DNA from: Tillus elongatus
Taxonomy: Eukaryota; Arthropoda; Insecta; Coleoptera; Cleridae
Direction of reading: 5' to 3'
Length of the DNA stretch: 64,000 nucleotides
Assembly: GCA_964006375.1 (NCBI GenBank)
Contig: OZ023267.1
Location: 32,731,266-32,795,265, forward strand
Position numbers and translations under genes: made by a program. The notes beneath the pieces are model-generated. The model ran no database searches, was not told where the DNA came from, and worked only from the letters and a program-made list of their open reading frames with translations. Position 1 is the stretch's first letter. Every line of letters begins with the position of its first letter. Positions 57,924 to 64,000 of the stretch are shown piece after piece.

Positions 57924-57984
57924 CAATTAGTATGCCGTACTGAAGACCTCTAATGAGAGCGAAACCGGTCTACGGTTCTAATTG
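57924..57984 (+). ncRNA. Hammerhead ribozyme, array unit 7, stem II mutated
   Basis: CUGAAGA is followed by CCUCU instead of GCUCU, breaking the first stem II pair (C-C). Otherwise as unit 1; cleavage site after 57,970. Likely weakened. Confidence 0.88.
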
Positions 57985-58229
57985 TTGCGAGAATGCATCT
58001 AGTCTTACATACTTTGTCCCTATATTGGGGTAGAAATGGGCCAGGGCTAACAATTTTTTAAATTGTTAGTTAGTTGTATACCGTCTCTATTTTTAATACT
58101 CTGTATTATTTGGAGCGGGCGTGACAACAAGTACTTGGTTCCGAACTAGGTGGCGACACGTTCGCTACTCACTTAGTGTTTTAAGACTGGCTATACGATA
58201 GCCGTGTTATTTTTGGTGCATTTTTGCTG

Positions 58230-58290
58230 CAATTAGTATGCCGTACTGAAGAGCTCTAATGAGAGCGAAACCGGTCTACGGTTCTAATTG
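58230..58290 (+). ncRNA. Hammerhead ribozyme, array unit 8
   Basis: Same sequence as unit 1; cleavage after 58,276. Confidence 0.92.
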
Positions 58291-58535
58291 TTGCGAGAAT
58301 GCATCTAGTCTTACATACTTTGTCCCTATATTGGGGTAGAAATGGGCCAGGGCTAACAATTTTTTAAATTGTTAGTTAGTTGTATACCGTCTCTATTTTT
58401 AATACTCTGTATTATTTGGAGCGGGCGTGACAACAAGTACTTGGTTCCGAACTAGGTGGCGACACGTTCGCTACTCACTTAGTGTTTTAAGACTGGCTAT
58501 ACGATAGCCGTGTTATTTTTGGTGCATTTTTGCTG

Positions 58536-58596
58536 CAATTAGTATGCCGTACTGAAGAGCTCTAATGAGAGCGAAACCGGTCTACGGTTCTAATTG
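58536..58596 (+). ncRNA. Hammerhead ribozyme, array unit 9
   Basis: Same sequence as unit 1; cleavage after 58,582. The array ends 38 nt past this cut, at 'catctagtcttac'. Confidence 0.92.
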
Positions 58597-58924
58597 TTGC
58601 GAGAATGCATCTAGTCTTACAACTATTCGATAGTTTAAGTTAATATTTCACAAGTAAGTCAATACATTGCTTATATCTCATGGTTACGATATAGTATACA
58701 AATTCGTTCCTGTCTATAATTTTTTTTATGAAAAGACACCCAATATCTCAGTAAATACTGGTTTTCGGTATAGGAAATACTTCATGAAACTGAAAGAACA
58801 TTGATTGGTGTATCGAAATTGATTATAATATGCAGGGTGTTCAATTTGTTTTTCTCGAGAAAACTTGACTCCAGTGGACTCACCTGTATACTGTTTTTAA
58901 GGAACTTTTTCTGTGTGTGTATGT

Positions 58925-59251
58925 TTTGTTTCTTTAACGTCAGCCTATTTCTGCGACTATGGCCAATCATCGACGCCAGAGAGCAGTTTCACCTCATTAT
59001 CCTGGCAATTTTGTCGAACCCCTGCCTTTCTGTAAGGAGGGTAGGGATCTTTAACATGTCCAACATAGCATGGACATGGGACTGGCGGCTTTACGCCCCC
59101 TCCGAAGGGTGGTACGTGCAAACATTCAACTTGCCCAGATACAATGCCAGAACCTCGGTTGATGTTAATGTAACAGTTTGTACTGAAAAACTGAAAGGAG
59201 AACCCTGGGATCGAACCCAGTACTGCTCGGTTAAAAGAAATACGTTCTTAC
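58925..59251 (-). mobile_element. tRNA-derived SINE (copy 3), part 3' of the hAT insertion
   Basis: Body and B box of the SINE in minus sense ('cctgggatcgaacccag' is the B-box region). Interrupted at 59,251 by the hAT element; the head resumes at 61,146. Confidence 0.85.
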
Positions 59252-59907
59252 TAGTGATGGGTCGTTATTTAACTGTCAGCTATTTTTAAACGGTTACCGA
59301 GCTGTAACGGTAACCACCAGTTATTCATTTATAAAAATAGCAGCTTAAAAAATAACGCTTTTTACACTAAACTAGATTTCGGAGTCGTGTCTGTTTCAGT
59401 TCTACTGCAACTAGTTCGGCTTCGATGAATAAACATCGTTTTTCATCGGCAACTGTTTATTTAACTATTTAACGGGATGAATAGCCTTGAGATTGGGAAT
59501 GCTAAACACGTTATTTATACTGTGTGCTCGCTCTCGCTAACAGCTTTAGGAACGTAGGATTTTCGGTACAATAAAACGGTTTAATTTTAATTTTAACTTT
59601 AACCGGTTGTTGATGGGGATACGGCATACGGACACTACTACACAGAGTTATTCTGTTAAACTGAGAAGCTGTTATTTTTGAAACAGTTGAGTTTCCCACT
59701 AGTATGTGAAGCCAAATGTTTAATAATAAAAAAATGTTGGGTGAAAATATGAATTTCTGTAAAAACGTGTTATTACTTTCACCATAGACAACGCAAATTA
59801 GGGTTATTTCACGTGAAATTAAAGTACTTATTTATTTAAATTTATATACATTACCTAAGAAAACAGTTAACACGTCATTTTCGTTTGTCTGATAATAGTT
59901 ATCAAAT

Positions 59908-59985
59908 TACATACAGACTTGGAGACTACTTCTCTGGCTTCACTGTACAGTGAAGCCAGAGAAGTAGTCTCCAAGTCTGTATGTA
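59908..59985. repeat. Perfect 78-bp palindrome
   Basis: Two 39-bp arms centred on 59,946/59,947 (tgtac|a core 'ctgtacag') with no spacer and no mismatch that I can see. Confidence 0.92.
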
Positions 59986-60004
59986 GTATGGATAAGTTTC
60001 ACCA

Positions 60005-60106
60005 AGTAAGGGCAACAACAATCAATGAAGTTATCAAATTTATTAAAAAAATATAATGATACAACATTTTTTAATATCTATATGCATTTCAATATAAAAA
60101 ATTAAA

Positions 60107-60186
<80 letters not shown>

Positions 60187-60288
60187 TTTAATTTTTTATA
60201 TTGAAATGCATATAGATATTAAAAAATGTTGTATCATTATATTTTTTTAATAAATTTGATAACTTCATTGATTGTTGTTGCCCTTACT
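60005..60288. repeat. Perfect 105-bp inverted repeat around (TA)n
   Basis: Arms 60,005-60,109 and 60,184-60,288 are exact complements, with the 74-bp TA tract as the loop. The whole block is itself symmetrical. Confidence 0.92.
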
Positions 60289-60300
60289 AATACTAATACT

Positions 60301-60301
60301 A

Positions 60302-60396
<95 letters not shown>
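60301..60396. repeat. (TA)n microsatellite
   Basis: TA tract with one 'tgta' break near 60,325, followed by 'caggctgattctttggag', which looks like a mariner-type left end at 60,397. Confidence 0.95.
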
Positions 60397-60399
<3 letters not shown>

Positions 60400-61137
60400 G
60401 CTGATTCTTTGGAGAAAAATAAGGGGTGTCTTTTTATTATTAAGTTTTTCTTGAAACCCCTTCTCCTCCAAGTTACAGCCCTTTGAAATTTTTGAAACTA
60501 ATTTTAAAACAACGAATATTAAAATAAGTAAATAAACAATTAATACTATATATCTTCCAATTTTTTTTAAAACTAAAACTCAATTTTTTTTGCTGTTTCT
60601 TTACCGAAATTTTATTAGCTGCGTTATGTTATGGAGTTCTTAGAATCACTCCCTGTGTAGCAATAAAAGTTCTAACGTCTAACGTCCCAAGGCGTGATAA
60701 ATAATGATCTTTAATGATTCTTGCTGTGGCATTGACATTTACGTAAAGACCCTGATAAAATAAATTTGTGAGAAATGACTAGTTTATAATTCCTAAAACA
60801 TCTAAGTAAATTCTTATAGAAGACTCCTTTCTGATTTCTAAAAGTTTCACTTCAGAGTGGAAAAAGATTTACGACACGCTTATTATAATTTCTTAACCCT
60901 TTGTTTCCTTTTCATATCGACAAAATTTGAGATTTATACACTACGTGAAATAACGGGGTAAAAATACAATGCATTTATACTAGTGTGCTCGCTCTCGCTC
61001 ACAGCTTTGGGAATGTAGGATACTATCGATCGACTATCCAGTTTAAAATAACTGAAGCCGTTATTTTCAACGGTTATTATTAAATAACGTTAACGGCTTC
61101 AACTGTTAACAGAAAATAACTGTTTTTCCCATCACTA

Positions 61138-61172
61138 GTTCTTACCTATGAACCACCGAGGCTCTGGAACGC
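61138..61172 (-). mobile_element. Head of SINE copy 3
   Basis: After the TSD copy GTTCTTAC, the A-box region in minus sense ('ctatgaaccaccgaggctc') completes the SINE interrupted by the hAT. Confidence 0.8.
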
Positions 61173-61360
61173 TTTCTATATTGATTAAAGTTGAAAATAG
61201 AGTGTTGCATGTTAACAAATTAATGAAGATACAGACCGTGAAATGTGCCTCTAATGTCTTAGAAAAGTGGCCATAACTTTTGAAGACTCTGTATAGACAC
61301 CAACAACTATACACTGGATAAATCGGCAAAACAAGTGGAATTCAGAAATGTAACAATATA

Positions 61361-61548
61361 CAGGCTGTACCATTAAAAAAAAAATTGAAGGGTAGGTTCT
61401 ATCTAACTTATGCAATACCTTTTATATGCAAAAATAATTTTAGTTTGTAGCTAACGTTAGTACCTGCAACTTTTGTTCCAATTTATTTCTATTATGCATA
61501 ATAAAGGAAATATTAAACTTGAACGCACTGCTTGTCCATCCTGTATAT
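61361..61548. mobile_element. Small mariner-type MITE
   Basis: 'tacaggctgtacca' at left and 'tgtccatcctgtata' at right form short imperfect inverted ends next to TA. Non-coding, about 188 bp. Confidence 0.5.
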
Positions 61549-62276
61549 TACTTGATAAAATATGCTTATTGCAGCTTTACGATAATGTATAATATTTTTC
61601 CATACACTTCACTAGGCCATCAAAACCTGAATGCCTCAAGCAATGCATCAGCTATTTTAGAAATTTCAAGTATAAATGGAATGAGTAACCCTAAGAGCAA
61701 CCATGCCACTTGGTCTGTTTATTTTCTTGTCAATCACGCGCGTTTTAATTGAAGTTTTCCTCGAAGCTCTCTATCAAGACGAGCTTGGATATACGAAAAT
61801 AGCTAATTGGACTCGGTAAAATAACGACAGTGTCTTGAGGTGGCCCAATAAATAAACCGAATGAAGTCAAAGGAATCCGTTCCCTCTCAAAGCTGTTTTT
61901 TTATTAAGTGAAGATAATAACCTTTATGGAGCTTTATTGAGTGTGCTTTTAAAAATTATAACGGCAGCAACCATTATAAGGTTTTTATATATAAATATCT
62001 ATACTTTTTCTGTTATTAAGCAAACATAATAACTTTTAAAGGGCCTTATTCAGTGTGGTTTTGTAAAAATATAACAACTATTATAACGTTTTCTTACATA
62101 AATAGTTAGGCTGCCCTGCAGAAATATGGACAAAAAACAAATATCTTTTATTCACCATCCATCTAAAAACATTTCTTTCTAATAAAAGTTTCGCCCAGTT
62201 TTCGAACTCAAAATAAACTCACCAGAATTTCAATATGGCAATCAGAATATAGGGAGTCTACCCAAGCAACAAATTA
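61549..62276. other. No gene recognised
   Basis: The short frame at 61,519-61,752 overlaps the MITE and has no family resemblance. Confidence 0.4.
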
Positions 62277-62745
62277 TGGCATGCTAACCAGCACTTGAGT
62301 CCAAACAACCTAACCAAGTTGTAATTGAGGCACAATTAACCAAGATGTTAGCTTGATTGTTATAATCACTACATATTTGAGAAGTCAGCTCCGAATTAAC
62401 TTATTTTTGACTATTAAAATTACCCCAAAGTCAGTAACTTACAAGTAGCTATATTGGAAAAAAGTCGTTCAATTTTACCTATAAAATAGACTTAAATATA
62501 CCTTTGAGTATCAGTTCCACAATTGACTGAAAAGTAGCTACTAAGTCTAGGTACCTGAGGTACATCTTTTAAAGTAATACATTACCTAATATTAGCCCGC
62601 AATACGTCCATCTGGTATAGTAAATTGGAGGTTTTCTTACAGAGGCCAGATTACATATATATTACCAATTTAACTGCCATACAGCTCACGAAATATTTTG
62701 GGCACTGAGATAACTTAAAGTGGCTTTCTTTCTGATTAGTCATAT
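62277..62745 (+). repeat. Dispersed repeat, copy 2 of 2
   Basis: Pairs with 16,409-16,912 over its whole length with many substitutions and a short deletion near 62,525. Function and family unknown. Confidence 0.75.
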
Positions 62746-63929
<1,184 letters not shown>

Positions 63930-64000
63930 TAAAGTAATGAGTCCTTTTCTCTTGTTGGCATTTCTGTGGATCGAAATCTCAATTGGCACCAACATATCAC

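Larger units (their letters stand above)
55568..58620 (+). mobile_element. Retrozyme-like element: 9-unit array of a 306-bp hammerhead repeat
   Basis: Head-to-tail units with an exact 306-bp period from 55,818 to 58,620, almost identical to each other, each with one hammerhead ribozyme. The first 248 bp (55,568-55,815) are the same unit in inverted orientation, and the junction falls inside the ribozyme. The whole block is flanked by a perfect 12-bp direct repeat AACTATTCGATA (55,556-55,567 and 58,621-58,632), so it entered as one insertion. There is no poly(A) and no protein. Transcripts of such arrays would be cut into 306-nt RNAs with 2',3'-cyclic phosphate and 5'-OH ends, which can be ligated to circles; it must borrow reverse transcriptase, as SINEs do. 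Related single units lie at 42,343, 44,899 and 52,413. Confidence 0.92.
59252..61137. mobile_element. hAT-type element, non-coding
   Basis: Ends TAGTGATGGG and CCCATCACTA; perfect 8-bp TSD GTTCTTAC at 59,244-59,251 and 61,138-61,145. The 8-bp TSD and end sequence fit the hAT superfamily. I find no transposase frame. It contains a perfect palindrome and a long inverted repeat with (TA)n (separate entries), and near the right side 'tgtgctcgctctcgctcacagctttggga' repeats a block from the left side (59,521) in direct orientation. Confidence 0.9.

Noticed and set aside
55818..58620. Regular repeats as a CRISPR array or ordinary satellite
   Set aside because: There are no short repeat plus variable spacer units; the 306-bp units are near identical throughout. 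A plain satellite is less likely because of the TSD and the ribozyme core.

Overview
This window reads as a dense, AT-rich block of animal (probably insect) heterochromatin or intergenic DNA. I recognise no host protein gene, rRNA or tRNA gene. Almost everything recognisable is a decayed transposable element, often nested. The insect call is an inference from the mixture: several Tc1/mariner-like DDE families, piggyBac, hAT, Penelope-like elements (PLEs) with GIY-YIG domains, non-LTR retrotransposons, tRNA-derived SINEs, and more than 20 long (TA)n tracts.

Layout. 1-4 kb: transposase tail, PLE terminal repeats, a SINE and a (TA)n element. 4-10.2 kb: two mariner-like transposons with long terminal inverted repeats (TIRs), the first inserted into a (TA)n tract. 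10-22.6 kb: MITEs, PLE fragments, and one PLE with RT and GIY-YIG domains (18.4-20.4 kb, minus). 22.6-25.2 kb: a scrambled mariner-like family. 26-31 kb: a PLE bracketed by inverted terminal repeats, then (TA)n element arms. 34.4-36.5 kb: a non-LTR reverse transcriptase pseudogene. 37-41 kb: PLE, SINE and mariner pieces. 42.3-44.3 kb: a small ribozyme element and a 138/276-bp satellite. 45-45.8 kb: a LINE 3' end. 46.3-51.3 kb: three (TA)n elements. 51.6-58.6 kb: piggyBac relic, ribozyme elements, an XPG-like gene inside a TIR element, and a 3-kb ribozyme array. 58.9-61.2 kb: a hAT inside a SINE. 63.3 kb to the end: a non-LTR RT fragment.

The most notable system is at 55,568-58,620: a head-to-tail array of a 306-bp unit, each unit carrying a hammerhead ribozyme motif, with a perfect 12-bp target-site duplication (TSD) and a 5' inverted segment. 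This is the expected structure of a retrotransposed hammerhead repeat ('retrozyme'-like). A second copy (42,343-42,550) has a 12-bp TSD with one mismatch and also an inverted end; a third cluster (52,413-53,125) holds three more ribozymes, one flipped. Separately, PLE terminal repeats of at least three families carry hammerhead-like motifs, and the 3' ends of several PLE copies join directly to (TA)n. Ribozyme calls rest on manual pairing; activity is not shown.
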